Below are positions 9,311-17,706 of a stretch of DNA of 64,000 nt, in pieces. Every line of letters starts with the position of its first letter. Position 1 is the stretch's first letter. The translations under genes were made by a program, and so were the position numbers. This DNA is from Gemmatimonadota bacterium (GTDB taxonomy: Bacteria > Gemmatimonadota > Gemmatimonadetes > Gemmatimonadales > Gemmatimonadaceae): NCBI GenBank assembly GCA_021413975.1, contig JAIOPJ010000054.1, positions 186,001 through 250,000 of the forward strand. The letters run 5' to 3'. The notes beneath the pieces were generated by a model. It did not search any database. It was not told the origin of the DNA and saw nothing but the letters and a program-made list of their open reading frames with translations.

Positions 9311-9754
9311 GTGACCGCCACTCCAACCACCCGGGGGCTCCCCACTGCCGGCCCGATCCTCGTCTACGACGGCGATTGCGCCTTCTGCTCGCGCAGCGTG
9401 CAGTTCATCCTCCGGCACGACCGGCAGCGCTCGGTCCGCTTCGCCGCGCGTGACGGGGCGGCCGGGCGCGCCGTGCGCGAGCGCCATCCGGCGCTGCTGC
9501 AGGTCGACTCGCTGATCTGGGTCGAGACGCGCGACGGGCAGGAACGGCCGCTCGTGCGGTCGGCGTCCGTGCTCGCGATCGCCGCGTACCTGGGCGGCGG
9601 CTTCGGAGTGTTGGGAAGCCTTGGCCGGCTGATCCCTCGTGCGGCGCGGGACTTCGGATACGACGTGATCGCACGGTTCCGGCGTCGGCTCTCGTTCGGC
9701 GGGGACGCCTGCGTGCTCTTCACGCCCGAGGAGCGTTCGCGCGTACTGGACTGA
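9311..9754 (+). CDS. DCC-family thiol-disulfide oxidoreductase-like protein (DUF393)
   Basis: A 147-residue protein with the family-defining VYDGDCAFCSRSVQF motif near residue 20 (DxxCxxC), a thioredoxin-like fold predicted to act in thiol-disulfide exchange. Start is GTG. Physiological partner unknown. It lies 16 bases after the lipase gene on the same strand and may be in its transcript. Confidence 0.85.
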   Translation: MTATPTTRGLPTAGPILVYDGDCAFCSRSVQFILRHDRQRSVRFAARDGAAGRAVRERHPALLQVDSLIWVETRDGQERPLVRSASVLAIAAYLGGGFGVLGSLGRLIPRAARDFGYDVIARFRRRLSFGGDACVLFTPEERSRVLD

Positions 9755-9800
9755 GCGCTCGCAGCAGGGCCGCCCTGGCCCGGTCGAGCAGCGGCCGAAG

Positions 9801-10103
9801 CTCGCCATCGGCGCTGATACGAACGATGCGTCCGCCTACTCCGCGCTCGGGACGCTCGACGCCTGCGCGCGTGCGCAGCCCATCCCGGACGCGGCGTTGG
9901 TCTGCTTCCGCGCCTTCGCGGCGCAACGCGGGACGGCGATGCCGGTCGGCGCCGAAGCGGATGCGCCGGTGCGTGGACTGCTGGTCCGCACCGTCGCCGG
10001 CGTGGGGTGGGGCAGCGCCGGCCCGTACTCGGTCGAGGCGCGTCTCGATCCCGCTGTGCCCGACGCGACCCAGCGGTTCGGGGAGTTCCCGGGTCGGCCG
10101 TGA
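9801..10103 (+). other. coding-like stretch without a convincing start (remnant or frameshifted gene)
   Basis: The 394 bases between 9755 and 10148 hold no certain gene. One frame, ending in TGA at 10103, has strong GC at third positions and a balanced second position over about 95 codons, including RTVAGVGWGSAGPYSVEARLD, so it looks translated. No ATG or GTG occurs upstream in frame; the first usable start is TTG at 9897, giving 68 residues. Either the N-terminus was lost by a frameshift or this is a decaying gene. I do not recognise the product. Confidence 0.3.
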
Positions 10104-10148
10104 AGGCTCCGGGTTGAACGTGCGGGCGCGGGGTGCGTATCAATCGTG

Positions 10149-11762
10149 ATGCGTTCCGTCGCCCCGACCCCGTATGCCTTCGCACTCGCGCTCCTCGTCG
10201 CCGGAGCGCCGGTCGCGGCACAGTCGCCCGGGCGCGCGCCGCTCACGCCCGACTCCACGCTCGCACCCGGTCCCACCGGAGAGGGCTTCGCCGCGTGGCG
10301 CGCGGCGATCGCCGCGCGCGGACGGACCGGCGCCTCGTTCCTGGTCGACGGCGACCGGTACCAGATCCTCGTCATGACGCCGATGGCTATCGATGCGCTC
10401 GCACAGGACTCGCTCATGGTCAAGGCCACTCGCGGCTGCATGCGGGCGCTCGCGCTCAACGAGGAACAGGTCCTCTACACCGCGCAGGTCGACCCTTGGG
10501 TCGCGTTCGACTCCGCCGCGTATGCGCGGCCGGCGGTCGCTCTCGCCGTCTATCCCAAGGAGCAGCGGCGCTACGACTGCCATGCGGGGAACCTCGCGCG
10601 CTTCGCCGCGATGTCGCGCGGCGCGCTCTACGGGGCGTTCGGCTCCGAGACGCCGCAGGAGATGGTCGGCAGTGTCGAGTTCCGCCGCGACGGACTCGTC
10701 GAGCCGGTCCTCCTCTCCGGCCGTGCGAAGGTCACCAAGGTGACGCACACGCGCCTGCTCGACGACGGCACCGAGCACACCCGCATCTACGTCGATCCGC
10801 AGGCCTTCTCGCCCGACGCCGAGGGCCGCGTACCGCAGCTCGAACTGCATGTGTACAATCCCGTCGATCCGGAGCCCGACGTCATGCGGTTGCCGGAGCG
10901 GCTCGTCCGCGCGGTCTGGCAACAGCTGCTGCCATGGCAGGCACGGGGACTCGACGCCGCCGGCGCCGCGCCGACGCCGCCGCCGATCCACTTCGCGGCG
11001 CCGCGCGACTCGGCGCTCCTCGCCGCGCACGAATCGTACGAGCGCGGCAACATGGGCACGGCCGCGTCCGCGGCGATGACGCGTCTCATGTTCATGCCGC
11101 GGCCGCCGCAGGCGGAGATCCGTAACGCGATGCTCCTCTCGGCCACCGCGTTCACCCTGCGTGGCCGCGACGCCGAGGCCCTCTCGCTCATGACCGACAT
11201 CATGGAGGTCTATCCCTGCCTCACGCTCGCTCCAGAGGCACCGGAGTCCATGCGCGAACTCGTGGTCGCGCTGCGCAAACCCGCCCGCTGTACCGCGATC
11301 CCGCTGCGCGTCATCGCGCTGCGCTCGGTCATCCCGGGCTACGGACAGGCGACGGGCCCCCTGCGCCGCAGGCTCGCGCTCACGGTCTTCATCTCGACTG
11401 CGGCGGCGTATCTCACCGCGGAGCAGTTGCGCGCGTACGGTCGCCGCTCGTACGAGAGCTATCTCGCGTACCGTGGCGGGACCTCTCCGCGCACGTTCAC
11501 GCTCTACGCGCGCGCGCAGAACGCCCGCACCGCGGGCAACGTGCTGACGATCGCCGCCGCGGCGACCTGGATCGGTGCCGGGGTCGAGGCGCTCTGGACG
11601 GAGCATCAGCACGCGCGTCGGCTCGAGGAGGTCCGCGAGGTGGGTCGCAGGGACACCAACGGCTCCGGCGGCCGTCGCGCCGCGGCGGGCGCGCACGGAG
11701 CGCTCGTCATCGCGCCGGCGCTCGCGGCCGATCGGGTCGGTCTCTCGGTGTCGTTCCGATGA
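10149..11762 (+). CDS. secreted protein of unknown function with a C-terminal membrane region
   Basis: A 537-residue protein with a signal peptide (cleavage near VAAQ). The first 280 residues look like an outer-membrane-associated or periplasmic domain with no family I recognise. The C-terminal third has a SVIPGYGQATGPLRRR segment followed by hydrophobic helices, similar to the PG-x-GQ element in DUF5683-type membrane proteins. GTG at 10146 is an alternative start. The stop overlaps the next gene's start (ATGA), so the two unknown proteins are made together and may interact. Confidence 0.65.
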   Translation: MRSVAPTPYAFALALLVAGAPVAAQSPGRAPLTPDSTLAPGPTGEGFAAWRAAIAARGRTGASFLVDGDRYQILVMTPMAIDALAQDSLMVKATRGCMRALALNEEQVLYTAQVDPWVAFDSAAYARPAVALAVYPKEQRRYDCHAGNLARFAAMSRGALYGAFGSETPQEMVGSVEFRRDGLVEPVLLSGRAKVTKVTHTRLLDDGTEHTRIYVDPQAFSPDAEGRVPQLELHVYNPVDPEPDVMRLPERLVRAVWQQLLPWQARGLDAAGAAPTPPPIHFAAPRDSALLAAHESYERGNMGTAASAAMTRLMFMPRPPQAEIRNAMLLSATAFTLRGRDAEALSLMTDIMEVYPCLTLAPEAPESMRELVVALRKPARCTAIPLRVIALRSVIPGYGQATGPLRRRLALTVFISTAAAYLTAEQLRAYGRRSYESYLAYRGGTSPRTFTLYARAQNARTAGNVLTIAAAATWIGAGVEALWTEHQHARRLEEVREVGRRDTNGSGGRRAAAGAHGALVIAPALAADRVGLSVSFR

Positions 11763-12463
11763 CGGGCGCGTCCTCGCAGCGCGTTCGTCCGGGCGGCCGA
11801 CCGCTGCTCCTGGCCCTCGTCCTCGGTGTGACCGTCGCCTGTCACATCGAGGAGCCGTTCGCGCGCACCAACCTCTGGGACGAGAAGGGGAGCGCCACCA
11901 AGACCCTCAGCGGCCCCGACTCGACCTTCTCGATCGGTGACCGCATCCGCGTGACCCTCGTCACCGATCCGCCGCTTCCGCCCGGTGCGCAGTTCGAGTG
12001 GATGTCGATCGGCTCGAGCGACACGGCGGTCCAGGTGTTCCCGTCGGGGGATGGCGAGTTCCTCGTCACGCGGTCGAACGCCGGGTTCGCTCTCGTGCCC
12101 GTCTCGGCGAAGTTCGACCAGTCCGTCGTCGTCAAGCACGTGTGGGTCGGACAACTCGTCGCCTCGCTGGACCTCTTCTGCGGCGCGGGCGTGCCGTGCG
12201 AGACGTCGCCGGTCACGGCCGGCGCGACCTTCGTGGTGCGATCCACCATGAGCGACGCGAACGGGAATGACATCCGTCGGCGCAACGAAGCGATGAAGCG
12301 TGCGGTCACCATCGTGAGCGATCCCGCCGTCGCCTCGGCGGTTCCGACCCTTCCGAACGCCGCCGGGAACTGGACGTTGCGCGCGAACGCGCCGGGGAGC
12401 ACCTGGCTCGTGGTGCGGATGGACCGCGCGACCGACTCCGTGCGCGTCGTCGTCGTGCCTTAG
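11759..12463 (+). CDS. putative lipoprotein, unknown function
   Basis: A 234-residue protein with a lipoprotein signal (LGVTVAC) and a mostly beta-strand body, perhaps two Ig-like domains: one around GDRIRVTLVTD and the last resembling bacterial Ig-like repeats (WTLRANAPGSTWLVVRMD). Two Cys in CGAGVPC may form a disulfide. Translationally coupled to the preceding gene. Its TAG stop is interleaved with the TAA stop of the convergent MocA-like gene in a four-base TTAG. Confidence 0.6.
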   Translation: MTGASSQRVRPGGRPLLLALVLGVTVACHIEEPFARTNLWDEKGSATKTLSGPDSTFSIGDRIRVTLVTDPPLPPGAQFEWMSIGSSDTAVQVFPSGDGEFLVTRSNAGFALVPVSAKFDQSVVVKHVWVGQLVASLDLFCGAGVPCETSPVTAGATFVVRSTMSDANGNDIRRRNEAMKRAVTIVSDPAVASAVPTLPNAAGNWTLRANAPGSTWLVVRMDRATDSVRVVVVP

Positions 12464-13044
12464 GGTGTGAGCCCCGCGTAGTCGTCAGGCGTGTCGATGT
12501 CCCGCAGCGCCTGCTCGGGCCAGTCATGCAGCCCCGCCTCGGCCCGGTGCGCGCGCACCACCGCCTTGCCGCACCCCTCGCCGTGCCACGAGAGCAACTC
12601 GGGCCAGAGCGCGCGCGTGAAGAGCAACGGCGGTGCGAGCACGTCGCCGTAACGCGAGACCTCGAGTGGTGCCGCACCATGCGCGGACGATTCGACGATC
12701 GCGCGCAGCATCGCTTCGGTGACATGCACCATGTCGCTCAGCATCACCACCGTCGCTGTGACCTCGGGGCCGAGCGCTCGGAGCCCGGCGTGCAGGGACG
12801 CGCTGGTGGGGCCGGTGGGGTCCGGGCTCGTGGAGAACGCGACGCCCAGGTCGCCGAGCGCGGCGCGGACGCGATCGCCCTCGTGCCCGAGCACGACGAC
12901 CACCGGCGAGAGCCCTGCGGCGAGCGCGCGCCGCGCGGCACGATGCACCATCGCCTCGCCATCCACGGGCAGCAGCAACTTGTTGCGCCCCATGCGCGTG
13001 GAGGCGCCGGCGGCGAGGATCACCGCCGCGACCCGGGGGCTCAT
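12460..13044 (-). CDS. MocA-like molybdenum cofactor nucleotidyltransferase
   Basis: A 194-residue NTP transferase. The N-terminal signature LAAGASTRMGRNKLLLPVDG is diagnostic for the MobA/MocA family, which attaches CMP or GMP to molybdopterin. The VVVLGHEGD and MLSDMVHV motifs hold nucleotide and Mg2+ contacts. As the last gene of an operon with XdhC and a xanthine-dehydrogenase-family enzyme, the likely job is making molybdopterin cytosine dinucleotide for that hydroxylase. Start overlaps the XdhC stop (ATGA). Confidence 0.85.
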   Translation of the reverse strand: MSPRVAAVILAAGASTRMGRNKLLLPVDGEAMVHRAARRALAAGLSPVVVVLGHEGDRVRAALGDLGVAFSTSPDPTGPTSASLHAGLRALGPEVTATVVMLSDMVHVTEAMLRAIVESSAHGAAPLEVSRYGDVLAPPLLFTRALWPELLSWHGEGCGKAVVRAHRAEAGLHDWPEQALRDIDTPDDYAGLTP

Positions 13045-14096
13045 CCGCCGCTGGTGTGGATCGGAGCGCTCCGCTCCCGCAACGACCGGGGCCGGCGCCC
13101 GCTGCGCACCGCGAGCACCTCGGCCACCACCGCGAGCGCGACCTGCTCCGCGCCGTCGGTCCCGATGTCGAGCCCGACCGGTCCGAAGATCCGTGACTCG
13201 TCCACCGGACCTTCCGAGCGGAGGAGTCCGAGGATGCGGTCCGTGCGCTGCCGGGGACCGAGCACGCCGAGATAGCGCACCGGACTCTGCAGCAGCGCTC
13301 TCAGGTAGTCGGTGTCGTCGGCGAAGTGATGCGTCATCACGACCGCGAAGCTCTCGGGGTCGAGCACCACCCGCTCGCCCAGACGCGCGGCGTCGGTCTC
13401 GACGATCCGTGTGCCCGGCGGGAAGCGCTCGGGCGCGAGCAGCCCGGGACGACGGTCGGCCACGACCACACGGAACCCCACCGCATCGGCGAGGCGTGCG
13501 AGATGTCGCGCGTCGTCGCCGGCGCTGACGATCAACAGGCGCGGCGGGGGCACGAGCACGTCGATGAACAACTCGCGACCGCCGCGCGTCTCGAGCCTCG
13601 ACGCACCAACGCCGACCCAGTCCGCGGCCGCGGCGCCGTGGATCACGCGGCGAACAGCGGCGCGCGTGCCGTCGCCGGCCTCCGCGAGTGCCGCACCGAC
13701 ATCCGTGACGATCACGAACGCCTCCTCGGCCGCGACCAGTCCGCGTTCCTCCGCATGATCGCCCGCCACCGGCTCGATGAGGATCTCGACCTCACCCTCG
13801 CAGCCCACGCCGAGGTCCCAGGCGGCGACCTCGTTCGCTCCGCCGCAGTACGACCGCCGCTCGGCGACCCCCGACGCGATCACGCGCCGCGCCACCTCGC
13901 GCACGTCCTCCTCGAGGCATCCACCGCTCACGTTCCCCGTGATCGCCTCGTCCTCACCCACCACGAGCTTCGCGCCCTCGTGCCGGTACGCCGAGCCGCG
14001 CACCCGGATCACCGTCGCGAGCGCGGCGCGCTTCCCCTCACGGGAGAGCGCGCCGATCGCGTCGAGCACCTGTCGCGTCTCGAGCCACTGCTTCAC
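13041..14096 (-). CDS. XdhC family molybdenum-hydroxylase maturation protein
   Basis: A 351-residue two-domain protein. The N-terminal XdhC/CoxI domain has VRVRGSAYRHEGAKL and the GNVSGGCLEEDV motif. The C-terminal half is a Rossmann-like domain (RLLIVSAGDDARHLARLA) followed by VMTHHFADDTDYL. XdhC proteins bind the molybdenum cofactor, promote its sulfuration and insert it into xanthine-dehydrogenase-type enzymes, exactly the enzyme encoded four bases upstream. Normal full-length architecture. Confidence 0.87.
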   Translation of the reverse strand: MKQWLETRQVLDAIGALSREGKRAALATVIRVRGSAYRHEGAKLVVGEDEAITGNVSGGCLEEDVREVARRVIASGVAERRSYCGGANEVAAWDLGVGCEGEVEILIEPVAGDHAEERGLVAAEEAFVIVTDVGAALAEAGDGTRAAVRRVIHGAAAADWVGVGASRLETRGGRELFIDVLVPPPRLLIVSAGDDARHLARLADAVGFRVVVADRRPGLLAPERFPPGTRIVETDAARLGERVVLDPESFAVVMTHHFADDTDYLRALLQSPVRYLGVLGPRQRTDRILGLLRSEGPVDESRIFGPVGLDIGTDGAEQVALAVVAEVLAVRSGRRPRSLRERSAPIHTSGG

Positions 14097-14100
14097 CGCG

Positions 14101-16380
14101 TCAGCTCCAGCTCAGGTCGTGGCGCGAGAGCGGGAGTGAACGCACGCGCTTGCCGGTCGCGGCGAAGATCGCGTTGGTGAGCGCGGGGATCACCGGCGGC
14201 AGCGCCGGCTCGCCCATGCCGGTGGGCGGGAAGTCGGTGGTGCGGAAGTGCACCTCGACCGGTGGCGCCTCGGTGATGCGCAGCAGTTCGAAATCGTCGA
14301 AGTTGCTCTGCACGGCGCGACCGCCCTCGATCGTGATCTCCTGCTTGAACGCCTCGGCCAGGCCGTCGAGCGCGGCGCCCTGCACCTGTTGCATCGCGCC
14401 GCTCGGATTGATGATCTGGCTGCCGACGTCGCCGGCGACCCAGACCTTCACGACCTTCGCCTCGCCGGACTTGCTCACCGTCACCTCGACCACCTCGGCG
14501 AAGTACCCGCGATGGCTGTAGTGCATGCCCACGCCCATGCCCGATCCCTTGGGCAGGCGCCGAGTGCCCCAGCCGGACTTCTCGGCGACGAGCTGGAGCA
14601 CGCCGCGCATCCGTTCGGCGTTCACCGCCACCGGTGGCGCGCCGGCGGCCGGCGTGATCGTGGCGGCCTGTGCGAGCAGGTCGAGCCGGAACTGCACCGG
14701 ATCCTTCCCCGCCGCGAGCGCGAGCTCGTCGATGAACGACTGATAGACGAATGCGATCGCGTTGCTCGTGGGTGCGCGCAGGAATCCCGTGGGCACACCG
14801 AGCGGCATGGTCGATACGCCGAAGGTGAGGTTGGGGACGAAGCCGATCGGGAACTCGGTGCCGCCGATCGAGGCGGCGGGGGCGAACCGCGTGCCCTCGC
14901 CGAAGGTGACGAAGTGGTTCTCCCAGGCGACGACCTTGCCTCGTGCGTCGACCGCGCCCTTGAGCTTGTGGAATCCGGCAGGCCGGTAGAAGTCGTGCGC
15001 CATGTCGTCCTCGCGCGACCAGGTGAGCTTCACCGGCACGCCGGCCTGCTTGGCGATGAAGGCTGCTTCGATCATGTAGTCGTTGTTGAGCCGACGCCCG
15101 AACCCGCCGCCACCGCGCATCATGTGGATCGCGATGTCGGCCTCGGCGATGCCCATCGTGGTGGCGACGAGCTGCCGGCCAGCCTGCGGGTTCTGCGTCG
15201 GTGCCCAGATCTCCATCTTCCCGTCGGCGAAGCGCGCGGTGCAGTTCTGCGGCTCCAGCGGGGCATGTGCGAGGAAGGGATACTCGTAGTTCGCCTCGAC
15301 GACCTTGGCTGCGCCGGCGAAGGCTGCGGCGACGTCGCCGTCCTTTCGCGCCACGGTCTGCGGGGCCGCCGCGAAGAGCTCTGCGGCCTTGGACGCGAAG
15401 CCGGCGCTCGACTGCTGCGCCGTCGGATGATCGGCCCACGTGACGCGCAGGCGCCGGCGCGCCGACCGCGCATGCCACCACGTCTCCGCGAGGATCGCGA
15501 CGCCGGGCATGAGGCCGGCGAGGTTGGTGGTGCCCTCGACGACGAAGGCCTGCTTGACGCCCGGCAGCTTGAGGATCTCATCGAGGTTGGCGCTCGCGAC
15601 CTTCGCGCCGAAGACCGGTGCCTTCTCGAAGACCGCGTGCAGCATGCCGGGTACGGTCACGTCGATGCCGAAGAGCGGTTGCCCCGTGACGATCTTCCGG
15701 TTGTCGATCCCGGCCGTGAACTTGCCGATGATCCTGAAGTCCTTCGGGTCCTTGAGCGTGACCGTGTTGAGCGCCGGCGGCGTGAGGGTGGCCGCCTTGG
15801 CCGCGAGTTCGCCATAGCTCGCCTTGCGGTTCGACGCGCGGTGCAAGACCACGCCGGCCTCGGTCGTGCAGTCAGCGGCGCTCACGCCCCACGTCTCGGC
15901 CGCGGCGGCCACGAGCATCTGTCGCCCGGCCGCACCGGCGCGGCGGAGCGGTTCCCAGTTGGTCGGTGTGGCGGTGCTGCCGCCGGCGACCTGTCGCCCA
16001 TACGCTGCCTCGTTCGACATCGCCAGCTCGATCGTGATGCTCTCCCACTTCACGTCGAGTTCCTCGGCGATGAGCATCGGCAGCATGGTGCGTATGCCCT
16101 GACCCACCTCGGGGTTCTTCGAGAGGATCGTGATGGTGCCGTTGGCCGCGATCCGGATGAAGGCGTTGGGCATGAACTCGCCGGCGAGCGCGCCGGCGTT
16201 GCCGGGTTGGGCGGCGCCGAGCAGGGCCGGGCCGTCGAAGTCGAGGAAGGTGCCGAGCAGGAGGCCGCCGCCGGCGAGCGACGAGACGCGCAGGAAGTCG
16301 CGGCGGTCGAACCGCGTGTGCGCGGGGGCGTCGGTGCCGGGGGGCACGCCTCGGTCGGTGTCACGGGTGTCGGTGGTCAT
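14101..16380 (-). CDS. molybdopterin-binding large subunit, isoquinoline 1-oxidoreductase-like (xanthine dehydrogenase family)
   Basis: A 759-residue Mo subunit. A twin-arginine signal (FDRRDFLRVSSLAGGG, residues about 22-37) indicates export folded with cofactor; the start at 16380 is used because longer extensions lie in the 2Fe-2S gene's antisense frame. Conserved segments include NPEVGQGIRTMLPML, GGGGFGRRLNNDY and the terminal GEPALPPVIPALTNAIF. Together with the small subunit encoded upstream it forms a periplasmic hydroxylase of the IorAB type that oxidises aldehydes or N-heterocycles. Substrate is not predictable. It belongs to a four-gene minus-strand operon with XdhC and MocA-like maturation proteins. 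Confidence 0.88.
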   Translation of the reverse strand: MTTDTRDTDRGVPPGTDAPAHTRFDRRDFLRVSSLAGGGLLLGTFLDFDGPALLGAAQPGNAGALAGEFMPNAFIRIAANGTITILSKNPEVGQGIRTMLPMLIAEELDVKWESITIELAMSNEAAYGRQVAGGSTATPTNWEPLRRAGAAGRQMLVAAAAETWGVSAADCTTEAGVVLHRASNRKASYGELAAKAATLTPPALNTVTLKDPKDFRIIGKFTAGIDNRKIVTGQPLFGIDVTVPGMLHAVFEKAPVFGAKVASANLDEILKLPGVKQAFVVEGTTNLAGLMPGVAILAETWWHARSARRRLRVTWADHPTAQQSSAGFASKAAELFAAAPQTVARKDGDVAAAFAGAAKVVEANYEYPFLAHAPLEPQNCTARFADGKMEIWAPTQNPQAGRQLVATTMGIAEADIAIHMMRGGGGFGRRLNNDYMIEAAFIAKQAGVPVKLTWSREDDMAHDFYRPAGFHKLKGAVDARGKVVAWENHFVTFGEGTRFAPAASIGGTEFPIGFVPNLTFGVSTMPLGVPTGFLRAPTSNAIAFVYQSFIDELALAAGKDPVQFRLDLLAQAATITPAAGAPPVAVNAERMRGVLQLVAEKSGWGTRRLPKGSGMGVGMHYSHRGYFAEVVEVTVSKSGEAKVVKVWVAGDVGSQIINPSGAMQQVQGAALDGLAEAFKQEITIEGGRAVQSNFDDFELLRITEAPPVEVHFRTTDFPPTGMGEPALPPVIPALTNAIFAATGKRVRSLPLSRHDLSWS

Positions 16381-16388
16381 GGCGGCCC

Positions 16389-16856
16389 CTACTCGTTGTT
16401 CGCGGCGATGGCCGCGGCGCGGTGGATGCCGGCGCGGATGCGCAGGTAGGTCGTGCAGCGGCAGAGGTTGCCGTACATCGCCGAATCGATGTCCTCGTCG
16501 GTGGGCTTGGGATTCTTGGCGAGGAGGTCGGCGGCCTGCATGATCTGGCCGGCCTGGCAGTAGCCGCACTGGGGCACGTCGAGCTCCTGCCACGCGACCT
16601 GCAGCGGGTGCGACGCCTGCGCGTCGAGGCCTTCGATGGTGGTGACCTTCCGGCCGTTCATGGTGCTCGCCGGGAGCTGGCAGCTCCGCACGGCCTCACC
16701 GTTCACGTGCACCGTGCACGCCCCGCAGAAGGACTGGCCGCAGCCGTACTTGGTGCCCTTGAGGTCCAGGACGTCGCGCAGGACCCAGAGGAGGGGCATG
16801 TCGGACGGGACGTCGACCGTGCGCGACGTCCCGTTGACGGAGAAGGTGACCTTCAT
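16389..16856 (-). CDS. 2Fe-2S subunit of molybdenum hydroxylase, IorA-like
   Basis: A 155-residue small subunit with two [2Fe-2S] sites. The plant-type N-terminal cluster is [16 protein letters not shown] plus a Cys in RSCQLP. The C-terminal helical cluster uses CGYCQAG and NLCRC. Start at ATG 16856 is preceded by AGGAG at a good distance. It has no signal peptide, so it probably travels to the periplasm with the Tat-bearing Mo subunit encoded eight bases downstream. It carries electrons from the Mo centre to an acceptor, likely a cytochrome. First gene of the operon. Confidence 0.88.
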   Translation of the reverse strand: MKVTFSVNGTSRTVDVPSDMPLLWVLRDVLDLKGTKYGCGQSFCGACTVHVNGEAVRSCQLPASTMNGRKVTTIEGLDAQASHPLQVAWQELDVPQCGYCQAGQIMQAADLLAKNPKPTDEDIDSAMYGNLCRCTTYLRIRAGIHRAAAIAANNE

Positions 16857-16976
16857 TGGAGCGGCTCCTGAGAGGGGTCTCACACCAAGTTCGCGCGGCG
16901 GCAGGGGGGCCGCAATGCGAGGGTGGTCCTCAGGGCCGGTCGTGGGGGCCGGGGTGCCGCTCCCGACGCCGGATCC

Positions 16977-17483
16977 TCAGGGCCTCGTCAGGCGATAGGT
17001 GCCGCTGACGGCAGGAGCCGCGGTGAAGAACAGCATCTGCTCGACGGTGCTCAGGACTCCCGGCGTCGTGACCGAGGCGGAGAACGACCGGACGCGTACG
17101 GAGGAGGAGAACGTGAATCCCGGGCCCCCATCGCCCCAGATCCCCTTGTCGAAGACCACTTCACGCCGATCGATGATCCCCGTCAGCGTGATGGTCATGT
17201 AGTAACGCTGTTCCCATCCGCTGTTCCCGTCGATGACGATCCTCGCCGAATCGAGAGTCGTCTCTTCCACGGCGACCCCCACGAAACGCGTGGAGATCAC
17301 GGCGGGAAGATCGGTCCCGTTGGCTTGGTGCATGTACCAGGTGCCCTCGGTCAGGGATCCGGTGATCGGAGGCGTGACACCCCCGGATGTGCCATCGCCG
17401 CAGCCCACGATGAGCGCCAGCACCAGGGCGGACATCACGGTCACTGACGGCGCAAACCGGATCCTCGGGAATCGCATATGCAT
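16977..17483 (-). CDS. putative small lipoprotein, unknown function
   Basis: A 168-residue protein with a lipoprotein signal (LALIVGC) followed by a Gly/Ser/Thr linker and a beta-rich domain with a TEGTWYMHQANGTDLPAV start that recalls lipocalin- or META-like outer-membrane lipoproteins. Start is MHMRF, or two codons later. The upstream region to 17706 is intergenic and contains an AT-rich TATCAT box on this strand at 17538-17543 without a good -35. No recognised family. Confidence 0.6.
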   Translation of the reverse strand: MHMRFPRIRFAPSVTVMSALVLALIVGCGDGTSGGVTPPITGSLTEGTWYMHQANGTDLPAVISTRFVGVAVEETTLDSARIVIDGNSGWEQRYYMTITLTGIIDRREVVFDKGIWGDGGPGFTFSSSVRVRSFSASVTTPGVLSTVEQMLFFTAAPAVSGTYRLTRP

Positions 17484-17706
17484 GTCGCTGGATGGGGGTT
17501 CGCAGAACGTGGGCAGACCTCACCGATCTCCTCATTAATGATACGACCGAGGGCGGTCGGACGTCTCATCCCCGGGGGGCGCTGCGGCGTCGTTCCCGGG
17601 CCGTTGCGACCGGACCGGACGGCCCTCGCGGTCGATGGTCCCCGGGGTGGTCCGCGCCACGTCCTCACGCGAGGATCGCGGCCCGCTAGATTCCGTCGCA
17701 CACTCG

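Noticed and set aside
9720-9926. 68-codon minus-strand frame in the 9.8-kb gap
   Set aside because: Overlaps the end of the DCC gene and competes with the plus-strand coding-like frame; no start context and no homology I recognise.
14101-16593. Longer form of the molybdenum subunit starting at 16593
   Set aside because: The first 70 residues are an Arg/Pro/His-rich translation of the antisense or shifted frame of the 2Fe-2S gene; the Tat signal begins properly at 16380.
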